Below, piece by piece: positions 17,640-26,369 of a stretch of 64,000 nucleotides of DNA (position 1 is the first letter of the stretch; every line of letters starts with the position of its first letter). The notes under the pieces were generated by a model. It was not told where the DNA came from, searched no databases, and worked only from the letters and a program-made list of their open reading frames with translations. Source of the DNA: Lentisphaerae bacterium GWF2_57_35 (GTDB lineage Bacteria; Verrucomicrobiota; Kiritimatiellia; CAIQIC01; GWF2-57-35); NCBI GenBank assembly GCA_001804865.1, contig MHBK01000032.1, forward strand, positions 1 through 64,000, given 5' to 3'. The position numbers and the translations under genes are program-made.

Positions 17640-18470
17640 ATGAACTATCGCTCGTTGGTTAATACATTAGTTGTTGGACTCTGCATTGCTTTGACAAATT
17701 CACCGACAATGCTTTCTCTGGGGGCTGGTATCTATTCCGATAATCAGCAGGCAGATGCTATTGCGCTTGATCCAGAGGTTCAGCAAGAGATCAGTCGTAC
17801 AGTTGCGATGCTTTCATCAGGAACCATTCCAGAAGAAACTGTTCAAAATGTTGTGCAGGAATTCAAGGGCTTCAAGAATAGAACTTCCCAGGAACTTCTT
17901 CTGCAGGTTCTAGCGGTCTATGGTGGAAAGGACGAGTATCGCAGCAATCCAAAGGCAGAAATGTCAAAACGCCTTTTGCTCTCAAGTCTGCTTCAAGATA
18001 TGACTTCCTTCGACATCGTTGCCTCCGTAGGTCCAAAGTACGAGCAAGCGATTAACCCGAAATTGCAGAAGAGTCTTCGCCATGCCTTAGATACGGTGGC
18101 ATTCAAAAATGGCAACGTCGATCCTGACTTCGATGCGTTTTCCTCCTACATTGAGCAGAACAAAAATCGACCCCCGCAGAAACTCGTTGCGTACATGTAT
18201 GGTTGCAATCCGCAGGCAGCGGCTTTATCAATGGCTCGTATTTACGGAGACAAGGATGCCGAAGCCGATCTCGCCAATAAGCTGAAGAATGATCCGAAGG
18301 CTGTGTTGCAGACCTTTGCTTCCCGTTCTGAGTGGTGGGCTCGTCTTTACGTGGCCGAGATGATGAAAAAGAATCCTCAGCTACGCGATGTCTCTCTGAT
18401 CGAGAAACTGACGCAAGATCCTCATCCCCTCATTCGGAAAACCATCGTCGAATTGAACGCTAAGCGATAA
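17640..18470 (+). CDS. Exported HEAT-like helical protein, unknown
   Basis: A 276-residue protein with a likely signal peptide (first ~25 residues) and AAGGGG before the ATG. The rest is helical; the C-terminal ~60 residues ('WWARLYVAEMMKKNPQLRD', 'DPHPLIRKTIVELN') read like one or two HEAT-type repeats. No enzyme motif is seen. Its stop and the next ATG share one base. Codon use is more A/T-rich than in the upstream housekeeping genes. Confidence 0.6.
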   Translation: MNYRSLVNTLVVGLCIALTNSPTMLSLGAGIYSDNQQADAIALDPEVQQEISRTVAMLSSGTIPEETVQNVVQEFKGFKNRTSQELLLQVLAVYGGKDEYRSNPKAEMSKRLLLSSLLQDMTSFDIVASVGPKYEQAINPKLQKSLRHALDTVAFKNGNVDPDFDAFSSYIEQNKNRPPQKLVAYMYGCNPQAAALSMARIYGDKDAEADLANKLKNDPKAVLQTFASRSEWWARLYVAEMMKKNPQLRDVSLIEKLTQDPHPLIRKTIVELNAKR

Positions 18471-18790
18471 TGATCATGACAATAAAAAGAACCATTCGAC
18501 CGTCAATCATCGGTTTGGCAACCGCCGTCCTGGTTACGGCGATTGCGTCTTTGTTTTGGGCTGTCGGGTTAAAGAACATCCTCTCCATTGTTCTTTGGCC
18601 CGGTGGGATGTTGGGTTGGATGTTTATCTTTGGCGACAATATCAATAGTTACGACGAGGTCCTGGGCATTATCACGGCAATCAGTCTCGTTGTGAATGGG
18701 GGCGTTGGTCTGGCCCTTGGGTCTCTAATCGGATTCATCATCAGGCTTTTGAAGCGTGCGCTCCGAAGCAAAGAAATATTGCTTTTATAA
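18470..18790 (+). CDS. Small membrane protein, unknown
   Basis: A 106-residue protein with about three hydrophobic segments (residues ~12-35, ~38-55, ~65-95) and basic ends. The start overlaps the previous stop (TAATG); a second ATG lies six bases on. No family recognised. Its place between exported proteins suggests an envelope role in the same unit. Confidence 0.55.
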   Translation: MIMTIKRTIRPSIIGLATAVLVTAIASLFWAVGLKNILSIVLWPGGMLGWMFIFGDNINSYDEVLGIITAISLVVNGGVGLALGSLIGFIIRLLKRALRSKEILLL

Positions 18791-18808
18791 CAAAGAGGAC
18801 GTGAAGAA

Positions 18809-18900
18809 ATGACAAAAAAAAGTAAGCCGAATTACGTTTTGTCGAGCCTACGGTTGAAGCTGTCCGCAAAGCCTTGCAGAAACAGGAGCCTCAAAAATGA
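18809..18900 (+). pseudogene. Remnant of a deleted paralogue (start fused out of frame to a tail)
   Basis: After a GAGGA site, an ATG opens 'MTKKSK', but the following 75 bases (18826-18900) carry, in another frame, 'AELRFVEPTVEAVRKALQKQ' and a TGA. This tail matches the end of the next gene (19338-19412, 'AELRFVEPTVEAVHQVLQEQ') with about 40 identical bases at the start. Its TGA overlaps the next ATG exactly as the next gene's TGA overlaps its follower. The simplest reading is a tandem duplication of the 18897-19412 gene followed by an internal deletion. Confidence 0.75.
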
Positions 18901-19412
18901 TCAAAATAGCTTGGGTTCTGTTTGTAATTATTTCATTGGGACTGCTGACTCCCACTGTTAATGCTGATGAATCTTCTTGTCAGATCAATATGGCAACGCT
19001 GACAGAAACGTACTTTAATTTCGTCGAGGCTACGCCAACGAACATTACAGTCCAGTTCAAGACTCAAGGGTTTCGATATGTATATTCCATCGATGGATCA
19101 GAGCCTAAAGTGAACCAATATGGTGAATTTTTATCGGTGCCTGTTGGTTCAACATTGACGCTTATTGAACGCGACTTCCGTATTACCTTTTCAGCGCTAC
19201 CCGATCCAATAAAAAACAAGGGTTTTCGCGTTTCAGAAATCCAAGATAACCGGTTTAGAAGAAAAGGAATTGCTACGAATAGCGCCTTTATGGTCATCAC
19301 TCCTGCTCGAAATCAAAATCAGAAAACAGGGGATAGAGCCGAATTACGTTTTGTCGAGCCTACGGTTGAAGCTGTCCATCAGGTGTTACAAGAACAGGAG
19401 GTTGATAAATGA
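18897..19412 (+). CDS. Exported protein, unknown, tandem-duplicated family
   Basis: A 171-residue protein with a clear signal peptide (residues 1-23, 'IAWVLFVIISLGLLTPTVNA', then D/E). The mature part has one Cys and looks beta-rich; no domain is recognised. The C-terminal helix 'VEPTVEAVHQVLQEQ' is the piece also preserved in the upstream remnant. ATGA overlaps occur at both ends. The sequence is low in GC compared with the flanking chromosome, which suggests foreign or fast-evolving DNA. Confidence 0.6.
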   Translation: MIKIAWVLFVIISLGLLTPTVNADESSCQINMATLTETYFNFVEATPTNITVQFKTQGFRYVYSIDGSEPKVNQYGEFLSVPVGSTLTLIERDFRITFSALPDPIKNKGFRVSEIQDNRFRRKGIATNSAFMVITPARNQNQKTGDRAELRFVEPTVEAVHQVLQEQEVDK

Positions 19413-20737
19413 CTAGGGTTTTTTTTGCGGTGGTATGTGTCGGACTTCTTTTGCCGATTGGGCCTTCGTTTTCCATGAGTTTTTCCGAGCGGCCCGAGGA
19501 AAGCAAATGCGTTCTGTCGTTGGAAATGGGGGCGTGGTGCATGAACGCTTCTGATGAGAGGTCGGAAGCATTGTTTTCATGCACGAACAACATTGATTTC
19601 TACTGTGGTCATGAAAATCTTTTCATCAACCGAATAAAGGATGTCGTGCAAGAAATGAGCGATGAATTTGCCGATTCTAGCCAGGCAACGAATGCTTCAT
19701 TTGACGAATGGTTTGCCGCAACCAATATAGACCTACCAAGATTAACGCCAGAACGATTAATTAACCTTGGCGGTCTTCCTGCGAGCTTCTTTTCCAATAC
19801 GGAATTGAATGGGCGCGATGCTCTTCAGGGGGAGGATGGATGGGCAGGTGTTAGAACATGCATGAGCAACCTGACGTGGGTCGCATACGATAATGATGTA
19901 TCTATCTCAGGATACTATGAGCCAGAATCCACTTATGGAACGACAGAATGCAATCTTTATGAGTCTGCCGAAGAACGAGCCATTGGTTACCGTTTATTCT
20001 ATGACACGTATAACAAATGGAGGAATGAAGGTAAGATTTTTGAAGACATAATTCATGAATTGACATCGGATACGGTCCCGTATTCTTCGCATCATGGCGT
20101 TCTTATAACAGCCGACTTGGAATTTGAATCTTTTATCGCAATGATCCCGCTAGACGGCATAGGGGATCAAGGGTTTGTAGCTCTAGCGGTTGTTAAGGGG
20201 ACAAGATTATCGGATGGGTATGCGCCGGCATCTTTACCCATCCTGCTTGTAAACAACATTCGCCCTGTGTCTATCGATCTATATGCTTATCGTGGTAAAC
20301 TCTTCGGAGAATGTTTTACATCAGAAAGTCTTGTAGAAGCAAATAGGACAAACGGCGTTTATAAGAAATACTCTGTCACTCAGGTATCAAGCAATTCGTA
20401 TTCGGTACCTAGCGACATTTATAGAGGATGCTCGATAGGTTCTAATACTAGCTTTTACATTGGCGAGTGGGTATCTCCCGTAAAAGATGCGGCATCGACT
20501 CTACGGATAGCCAGCAATAATGATTGCTACGAAGACAGCGACGGCTGTCCGTGCCTTTACTTTCATTCTTGTTGTCCTGATGTTTTAACAAATTATACGT
20601 GCTCAAGTGGTGATGTGCCTGAATGGGATATCGCCTACGAAGTAAATTTATATACCTGTATCGATCGAGATGCTTCCGACAATTTGGCTCAGAAGGGATA
20701 TTATGCAGTTCTTAAATACGATTTTGAGTATAAATAG
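19409..20737 (+). CDS. Exported Cys-rich protein, unknown
   Basis: A 442-residue protein whose start overlaps the preceding stop. The first ~24 residues form a signal peptide ('VFFAVVCVGLLLPIGPSFS'). It contains many cysteines, with a dense C-terminal group ('DGCPCLYFHSCCPDVL'), fitting disulfides in an exported protein. No enzyme motif is recognised. It ends the cluster; the sequence is A/T-rich like its neighbour. Confidence 0.6.
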   Translation: MTRVFFAVVCVGLLLPIGPSFSMSFSERPEESKCVLSLEMGAWCMNASDERSEALFSCTNNIDFYCGHENLFINRIKDVVQEMSDEFADSSQATNASFDEWFAATNIDLPRLTPERLINLGGLPASFFSNTELNGRDALQGEDGWAGVRTCMSNLTWVAYDNDVSISGYYEPESTYGTTECNLYESAEERAIGYRLFYDTYNKWRNEGKIFEDIIHELTSDTVPYSSHHGVLITADLEFESFIAMIPLDGIGDQGFVALAVVKGTRLSDGYAPASLPILLVNNIRPVSIDLYAYRGKLFGECFTSESLVEANRTNGVYKKYSVTQVSSNSYSVPSDIYRGCSIGSNTSFYIGEWVSPVKDAASTLRIASNNDCYEDSDGCPCLYFHSCCPDVLTNYTCSSGDVPEWDIAYEVNLYTCIDRDASDNLAQKGYYAVLKYDFEYK

Positions 20738-20872
20738 GGGGTTAGCTTCTTGCAATTGCTGGAAAAGCGAGCGCGTAATATTTTACATAAAACGATGGCC
20801 TGAACCGGTTGTCGGACGGTCGGCCATAACGCGATAAGCTTGGAGGATCTCCTTGGCTTTTTGCGGTATTTA

Positions 20873-20896
20873 TTTTTTGGAGCCGGGGCGACTCGC
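20873..20896 (+). repeat. GGAGCC(A/G)GGGCGAC repeat, copy B
   Basis: Matches copy A at 13462-13487. The 20738-21142 gap otherwise holds only a GGAGGATCTCC palindrome near 20842 and the inverted repeat described next; no gene is supported. Confidence 0.55.
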
Positions 20897-20992
20897 TTGT
20901 CTTTTATTCGCAAATGAATGTCATGAAAATTGACCGTAAGCTGGATGCGAGACGTATAGGGCTTAATTCTGCAGGTGGGCCGCGTTCTCCGT

Positions 20993-21082
20993 AACGCGGC
21001 TTCAGGAGAATAAGAAGCCCGTCTTCGCCCGCCTGCGCATCGCTACGCGAAGCGTTGCGGGCAGGGAGAAGCCGGGCCACCT
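20993..21082 (-). repeat. GC-rich palindromic repeat, copy B (inverted)
   Basis: The reverse complement matches 13687-13811: GGTGGCCCGGCTTCTCC, TGCCCGCAACGCTTCGCGTA, CGCAGGCGGGCGAAGACGGG, CTGAAGCCGCGTT. Copies A and B lie on either side of the accessory exported-protein cluster in opposite orientation. Confidence 0.8.
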
Positions 21083-21142
21083 GTTGTTTCATCAGAATGG
21101 TTTCATCCGAAGGTCTTGCAGAAGCGGGCACTCCCCGCATTG

Positions 21143-21190
21143 AAAAAAAAGGCCAGGTCGAACGGTGGTATTGCCGTCTGACCTGGCCTG
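21143..21190 (-). terminator. Rho-independent terminator of the PpiD-like gene
   Basis: Read on the minus strand, GGCCAGGTC and GACCTGGCC (extended by the flanking pairs) form a stem followed by eight T. It begins 17 bases after the stop of the PpiD-like gene. Confidence 0.85.
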
Positions 21191-21204
21191 CTGCGAAATG
21201 TTTG

Positions 21205-22974
21205 CTACTGATACTGCGAGGTGTTTTCGCGCGACTGGGCTGGGGCGTCGTCCACCGGTTCTTCGTCGATGGGCTCTTCCTCGGAGCCGGCTTTCGCGGC
21301 CAATCGATCCTCGAAGCCTGCGGCTTTGAGCAGGTGAGTCTTCCATTCCTCGAACAAGGTCTGGCCGCGTTGGCGTTTGATAGATTCTGAAATCTGGGGA
21401 CGCAACGCCGCGAACGACGACGCTTCGCTCGGAGTCCGTTTGGCGACATAGGCGAGGACCACGGCTTCCGGCGTCGACAGCAGCTCGGAAAGCTCGCCCT
21501 GGCTCTTGGAAATCACGCCGCGGACGATGACATTGGAGAATTCGTTGGTCTCCTTCATGCCGGTCGTGACGCTGAATTCCTTGAACGTCGCCGGCTTCAG
21601 ATCGAAGGGTTTGACGGCCTGCGCAAAGGTCTTCCCGTCGGCCAAGTCTTTGACGGCCGCTTCACGAACTTGCTGGGCCTTCTTGGCCAGCGCTTCGTTC
21701 AGCGCATTTTCCTTGGCGCGCTCCAGAGCCAGGGTTTCGACTTCCTTGAATTCGGGAATGCGCGGTTCGATTTTTTGTTCGAGCGAGAGCACGTAGACGG
21801 TGTTGCTGCCGGGAACAGCGTCGCTGAAATATTCTTCGGGAAGTTTGTTCAGACGGAATGCCGCGACATTGAATTCTGAGGCCGCATCGATGCCCGGGAT
21901 CTCGTCGGTCATGCTGAAAGGACCGGCTTTTTTAACGGTCAGATTCTGTTTGGCGGCCATGTCGTCGAAGGGCGTTTGGTTTCCATCGCGGTCGGGGGCC
22001 AGGCTCACAACGAAATCCGTGGCCGCTTCGGCCGCCTTGTTGCGGGCGACTTCTTCCTGCAAGGCTTCGACAATATTGGTTTTAACCTGTTCGAAGGGGG
22101 TGGCCAACGAGTCCTGGGCGGACGCCACGTTGTTGGTTTCCACGGGGGCATTCGTGGTTGAGGTCATGTACTCGTCGATGTGTTCGTTATAGTAATCCAA
22201 GGCTTCTTCCTCGGTCACGCTGTTCGTCGCGAGATATTGGCTGACCGGGAACTCCACATAGTTGACCGCGACTTGCGCGGGAATCTGAAAGGCTGATGGA
22301 TCGGCCAAATAAAGTTTGTGGGCGTCTTCGGCGGTGATTTTGACTTCCTTTTCGACATCGGCGGCGCTCAGGGCGACATAATCCACTGTAAACACGTCCG
22401 TGAGAATGTCGTAGGTGCGCTTCAGTTCCGCAGGCGAAACCATGACGTTTTGTTGGATGACGTGCCGCAATTTCTGCAAAATAATTTCTTCGCGGACGTG
22501 ATCTTCAAACTGAGGTTCGCTGAAGCCCATGCCGGCAAGTACATTTTGCACAAAGCCTTGATATTGATTTGAATTGAATCGGCCTTCGGTCATGAAGCCG
22601 GGATTGTTTTGGATGGCCGCGATGACTTCCTGGTCGGAAGCCGTGACGCCCATTTTCCTGGCTTCGCGAAGGGCCGCCAAGCGTCCCCAGGCGGAGGCTC
22701 GGAGTTCCAGGTCCATGCGTTCGTTGATGTTGACCTGACGGCCCACCATCAGCATGACGGACATGTACACGTTGAAATAGGCCTGACGGAATTCTTCCTG
22801 GGAAACATGTTTGCCGTTCAGCTTGCCGGCGGAATTGGCTTCCTCCGCGCGGTTGGATTCGCTGGGCCATTGAACGCCCCAGATAACGAATGAAAAAACG
22901 ATGATGACCAGGAAAACACCCCAGAGCAATCGGGATTGAATCAGACGATGAAACTTCGATATCAGCATGGCCAT
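21205..22974 (-). CDS. PpiD/SurA-N-type periplasmic chaperone
   Basis: A 589-residue protein with an N-terminal membrane anchor (residues ~15-35, 'LLWGVFLVIIVFSFVIWGV') and a SurA_N_3/PpiD-type helical domain (residues ~45-200: 'LNGKHVSQEEFRQAYFNVYM', 'EPQFEDHVREEIILQKLRHV'). PpiD proteins help exported proteins fold after they leave the Sec translocon. I cannot find a convincing parvulin (PpiC) catalytic block in the middle, so chaperone activity without isomerase activity is likely. The C-terminus is acidic and Pro-rich. A terminator follows directly. Confidence 0.75.
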   Translation of the reverse strand: MAMLISKFHRLIQSRLLWGVFLVIIVFSFVIWGVQWPSESNRAEEANSAGKLNGKHVSQEEFRQAYFNVYMSVMLMVGRQVNINERMDLELRASAWGRLAALREARKMGVTASDQEVIAAIQNNPGFMTEGRFNSNQYQGFVQNVLAGMGFSEPQFEDHVREEIILQKLRHVIQQNVMVSPAELKRTYDILTDVFTVDYVALSAADVEKEVKITAEDAHKLYLADPSAFQIPAQVAVNYVEFPVSQYLATNSVTEEEALDYYNEHIDEYMTSTTNAPVETNNVASAQDSLATPFEQVKTNIVEALQEEVARNKAAEAATDFVVSLAPDRDGNQTPFDDMAAKQNLTVKKAGPFSMTDEIPGIDAASEFNVAAFRLNKLPEEYFSDAVPGSNTVYVLSLEQKIEPRIPEFKEVETLALERAKENALNEALAKKAQQVREAAVKDLADGKTFAQAVKPFDLKPATFKEFSVTTGMKETNEFSNVIVRGVISKSQGELSELLSTPEAVVLAYVAKRTPSEASSFAALRPQISESIKRQRGQTLFEEWKTHLLKAAGFEDRLAAKAGSEEEPIDEEPVDDAPAQSRENTSQYQ

Positions 22975-23112
22975 TTGTAGGGGCCCTTTCCGTTATTTAT
23001 TTAAAAATCCATTTAAAGACAGGCGTGAAAGATAACTTTCCGTCATGTGGGGGTCAACATGAAATCATGGGAGGGCGCGACTTGGGTGAATATGAACCTG
23101 CGATTTTTGGCG

Positions 23113-24543
23113 TTAACGGGAATTTTTTCTCCGTCGCTCCGCCCACCAGCGGCCCAGATTGATGGGGACGTTGAAGAACAGGTCAAACAGGCGGTGTTCG
23201 AGGCGTCCGCCCGGTTGGCCCCAAACCGGCACGATATGGACGGCCTCGGTTGCCCAACGGGCGGCCAGGAAGCGGGCCAGGCTGGGGAAGGTGCTGACCA
23301 TTTGGAGCGGAAAGGCCATGTAGCCCACATAGCGCCAGAAGGACAGGATCAAGGCCACTTTGAAGCGGTGCAGCCGGCGGCGGCGAATGACCACGGCCAG
23401 CACAAACAAGCCGCGTAGGATCGAGCCGGGCGACGCAGGAAACACGTAGAAGAAGGCCAAGGCCAGGACCACAATCTTAATGCTTTCCTGCAGCGGAAGG
23501 CGATGGGCCATGGCGTAAAGGATGCCTCCGATAATTACGATGATATTGGTGGTGGGCAGCATGCAGAGATGTATGGCCATGCACTTGAGATAGGTTTGAA
23601 TGAAAGGATCGTGGATTTGCTCCCGTATGTGCGCCGCCTCTTCGGAGGTCAGCATGCCTTCGCTTTGGCCGGCTTCCAACTGAGCCTGTAACCACTGGGT
23701 GCGCAAGGATGGGTTGAAGAGCAGTCGAAGCGGTTGGAGCAGTTCCTCCCGAAGGCTGATGGGTTCATCCGGTTTCATGGGCGTGCGGGAGATCAAACCC
23801 AAGTCCGGTTCAAAAGGGGGAAGTTCTGAAGGAATGGAGGCGGTTAGAGACATCGTGAAATGCGCCCTGTCGTCTGGCCGGCACTCGAAATCGATCGCCG
23901 CCAACCCGGCGTAAGGTTTATTCTCGGCCGCGCGGCGCATGACGACCCGGGTTGGGCCCAGCCATGAATTCCATCGATAATGCTTTGCCAGCGATTCCAG
24001 GCCCAGGTCCTTGAGCAGTCGGGAAAGCCTCGCCAGTAGAAATTCTTTGGCCGCGTATTCGTCAGGGAAGGAGTTCGGTTGACGGTAATCGGGATGCTCG
24101 CCGGGATGTTGGCGGGCGTTGAGGCGACGGTCGATTTCGAGCTTCCAAGGGCGGCCGTCGATCCATTCTTGCACGCGCGCCTGAAAACCCGGAGCTTCGC
24201 AGGCGCCATATATTTCAGCCACAAAAGATTCCGAGCCCAACCAACGACCCGCCGCGCCGCGAACAGTTTGTTGAATGAAGGCCGATTCGAGGGCGCCCTC
24301 CCTTTGAGGAAACAGCGCGCAGATGGATTCTGGCTTCAAGTTCGATAGACCGCGGGGCGGAAGCTCGACCACCTGGGCTTTGGCGTAGGCTTGATGTCGA
24401 CCGAAGGGATGGACGGACAGAATTCTGAATACGGCCCGAGCCGTGGCGGCGCCGTCCACAGAACTCAGTCGGACGGCTATAACGTCGCCGGTTTGAAGAT
24501 GAGCAGGAATCTTTTGCAGCGGACAATCTCCGTGGACGCCCAT
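23113..24543 (-). CDS. Membrane protein of unknown function
   Basis: A 476-residue protein. The N-terminal ~300 residues are soluble; one segment ('FQARVQEWIDGRPW' ... 'YAAKEFLLARLSRLLKDLG' ... 'LAAIDFECRPDD') vaguely recalls lipid/LPS-kinase-like folds, but no catalytic DFG- or HRD-type motif is clear. The C-terminal ~160 residues have about four hydrophobic spans ('NIIVIIGGILYAMA', 'IKIVVLALAFFYVFPA', 'GLFVLAVVIRRRRL'). The ATG at 24541-24543 follows the kdsD stop by 19 bases, so it is probably co-transcribed with kdsD. An envelope role is inference only. Confidence 0.5.
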   Translation of the reverse strand: MGVHGDCPLQKIPAHLQTGDVIAVRLSSVDGAATARAVFRILSVHPFGRHQAYAKAQVVELPPRGLSNLKPESICALFPQREGALESAFIQQTVRGAAGRWLGSESFVAEIYGACEAPGFQARVQEWIDGRPWKLEIDRRLNARQHPGEHPDYRQPNSFPDEYAAKEFLLARLSRLLKDLGLESLAKHYRWNSWLGPTRVVMRRAAENKPYAGLAAIDFECRPDDRAHFTMSLTASIPSELPPFEPDLGLISRTPMKPDEPISLREELLQPLRLLFNPSLRTQWLQAQLEAGQSEGMLTSEEAAHIREQIHDPFIQTYLKCMAIHLCMLPTTNIIVIIGGILYAMAHRLPLQESIKIVVLALAFFYVFPASPGSILRGLFVLAVVIRRRRLHRFKVALILSFWRYVGYMAFPLQMVSTFPSLARFLAARWATEAVHIVPVWGQPGGRLEHRLFDLFFNVPINLGRWWAERRRKNSR

Positions 24544-24562
24544 ATTCAATCCGGCTGGTCGG

Positions 24563-25534
24563 TCAGAAAATCTTCAGCTTGGGCAAATCCTGGATATCCA
24601 CCATGCCCATCAGTCGTCCTTCGTGATCGACAATCACCAAATCGTCGATGTTGTGCTTTTCGTACAGCGCCAACACATCGACGGCCAGATGATCCTTGGT
24701 CAGGCTGATTGGATCGGCGGTCATGACGTCGGTGACCTTCATGCCCGGCAGGCTGGCCGCATTGGTGATATGGCGGCGCAGATCGCCGTCCGTGAAAATC
24801 CCGAGGACCAGATCTTTTTCGTCCACGACAGCCACCGAACCGGCCCGGGCGCTGGTCATGGCCAGCACGGCATCCTTGACGGTGGCCTCCTGGCCTACCT
24901 TGGCCAAATGGTCGCCCGTTCGCATGATGTCTTCCACTCTCAACAGCAGGGTGCGTCCAATGGCTCCGCCGGGATGCAGCTTGGCGTAGTCTTCCTTCTT
25001 AAAGCCGCGCGCTTCCAGCAATACCATCGCCAAAGCGTCGCAGATGGCCAAAGCCGCCGTCGTACTGGCGGTTGGGGCCATGTTGAATGGGCAGGCCTCC
25101 CGGTCGACCCTCGCCAGAAGAACCACATCGCTATACCGCGCCAGCGTGCTCTTGGGTTCGCCGGTCAGGGCGATGATGGATACGCCGTTACGTTTGACGA
25201 TCGGCAGCAGCTCGATCAATTCTTCGGATTCGCCGCTATAACTGATGGACAATAATACGTCGCCCGGCTGGAATATCCCCAGATCGCCGTGCATGGCTTC
25301 CGAGGGATGCAGCAACACCGATGGCGTCCCCGTACTGCGAAGCGTTCCCACCAGTTTGTGGCCAATGTGCAGGCTTTTTCCCAAGCCCGTCACGACCACT
25401 TTGCCGCCTCGTCCGACGTGTTCCAGGATCAGGTCCACCGCCTGATCGAATTGGCCGTCGAGTTGATCGCGAACCTTGTGCAGGGCGGCGATTTCGATGT
25501 CGATAATTTCCTTGGCTTGTGCGACGTATTTCAC
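24563..25534 (-). CDS. kdsD: Arabinose-5-phosphate isomerase (SIS + two CBS)
   Basis: A 323-residue enzyme of the KdsD/KpsF/GutQ family. It makes D-arabinose 5-phosphate from ribulose 5-phosphate, the first step to Kdo for LPS. An SIS domain (residues ~30-175) has 'GGKVVVTGLGKSLHIGHKL', 'SISYSGESEEL' and 'LHPGGAIGR'; two CBS domains follow ('VEDIMRTGD' and 'VTDVMTADPISL'). I place the start at GTG (25532-25534), eight bases after AAAGGAG; a TTG two codons earlier is too close to that site. It fits the Gram-negative envelope implied by the LptD gene. Confidence 0.95.
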   Translation of the reverse strand: MKYVAQAKEIIDIEIAALHKVRDQLDGQFDQAVDLILEHVGRGGKVVVTGLGKSLHIGHKLVGTLRSTGTPSVLLHPSEAMHGDLGIFQPGDVLLSISYSGESEELIELLPIVKRNGVSIIALTGEPKSTLARYSDVVLLARVDREACPFNMAPTASTTAALAICDALAMVLLEARGFKKEDYAKLHPGGAIGRTLLLRVEDIMRTGDHLAKVGQEATVKDAVLAMTSARAGSVAVVDEKDLVLGIFTDGDLRRHITNAASLPGMKVTDVMTADPISLTKDHLAVDVLALYEKHNIDDLVIVDHEGRLMGMVDIQDLPKLKIF

Positions 25535-25574
25535 GATCAAAACTCCTTTGTTCGACGAGACGATTCGTTCCGCA

Positions 25575-26129
25575 TCAAATGCGGGGCTCGTGAGAAATCA
25601 ACTCCAGGAACTCGTTGCGTGTGGCAATCGATTCGTGAAAACTGCCGAGCATTGCGGAAGTGACCATGCTGGAGTTTTGCTTTTCCACGCCGCGCATCAT
25701 CATGCAGAGGTGCCGGGCCTCTATGATCACGCCGACTCCTTCCGGGTTCAATTTGTCCATGATGACCCTCGCAATCTGGTCGGTCAGGCGCTCCTGGATC
25801 TGGAGGCGCCGGGCGAAGAGATCGGCCAGGCGCGCGAGTTTGCTGACGCCGAAAACTTTGCCCTTGGGGATATAGCCGACGTGACATCGTCCAAAAAAGG
25901 GAAGCATGTGGTGCTCGCAAAGGCTGTAGATCTCGATGTCCTTCACAATCACCATGTGATTGGCTTCCACCGAGAAAATGGCGGAATTGATGACCTCGTT
26001 AATGTCCTGGGTATAGCCCCGGGTCATGTACTCCCACGCCTCGCTTACGCGTTGAGGCGTATTCTTTAATCCCTCCCGCTCCGGGTTTTCTCCGATTTTG
26101 ACCAACCATTGGCGAACTAAATCTTCCAT
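25575..26129 (-). CDS. folE: GTP cyclohydrolase I
   Basis: A 184-residue FolE. It converts GTP to 7,8-dihydroneopterin triphosphate, the first step of folate synthesis. Zinc and active-site motifs: '[18 protein letters not shown]' (Cys and His), '[20 protein letters not shown]' and '[12 protein letters not shown]' with the second zinc Cys. The ATG at 26127-26129 follows AGGAGA, so the longer frame is rejected. It lies between kdsD and a GTCCAA repeat. Confidence 0.97.
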   Translation of the reverse strand: MEDLVRQWLVKIGENPEREGLKNTPQRVSEAWEYMTRGYTQDINEVINSAIFSVEANHMVIVKDIEIYSLCEHHMLPFFGRCHVGYIPKGKVFGVSKLARLADLFARRLQIQERLTDQIARVIMDKLNPEGVGVIIEARHLCMMMRGVEKQNSSMVTSAMLGSFHESIATRNEFLELISHEPRI

Positions 26130-26203
26130 ACAAAATCTCCTAAACAATCCACCTTACCCGATTCTGCTCCCGGACAAAACGAAAAAATCAGACCGAAAAA
26201 AAT

Positions 26204-26363
26204 CGTCCAAGGTCCAAGGAGTCCAAAGTCCAAAGTCCAAGAAGTCCAAAGTTAATTAGGAAAATCAGTGAATTCTGAGACTTTGGACCTTGGACTCCTT
26301 GGACTTTGGACTCTTTGGACCTTGGACTCTTTGGACTTTGGACTCCTTGGACCTTGGACTCTT
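26204..26363. repeat. GTCCAA tandem/inverted repeat element, copy 2
   Basis: The left arm (26204-26251) uses GTCCAAGG and GTCCAAAG words. The right arm (26281-26363) uses the complementary TTGGACTC, TTGGACCT and TTGGACTT words. The core on the plus strand runs from GTTAATTAGGAAAATCAG to GAATTCTGAGAC (26251-26281). It lies between folE and the end of trpD, ending 7 bases short of the trpD stop codon. Confidence 0.92.
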
Positions 26364-26369
26364 TCTTCC

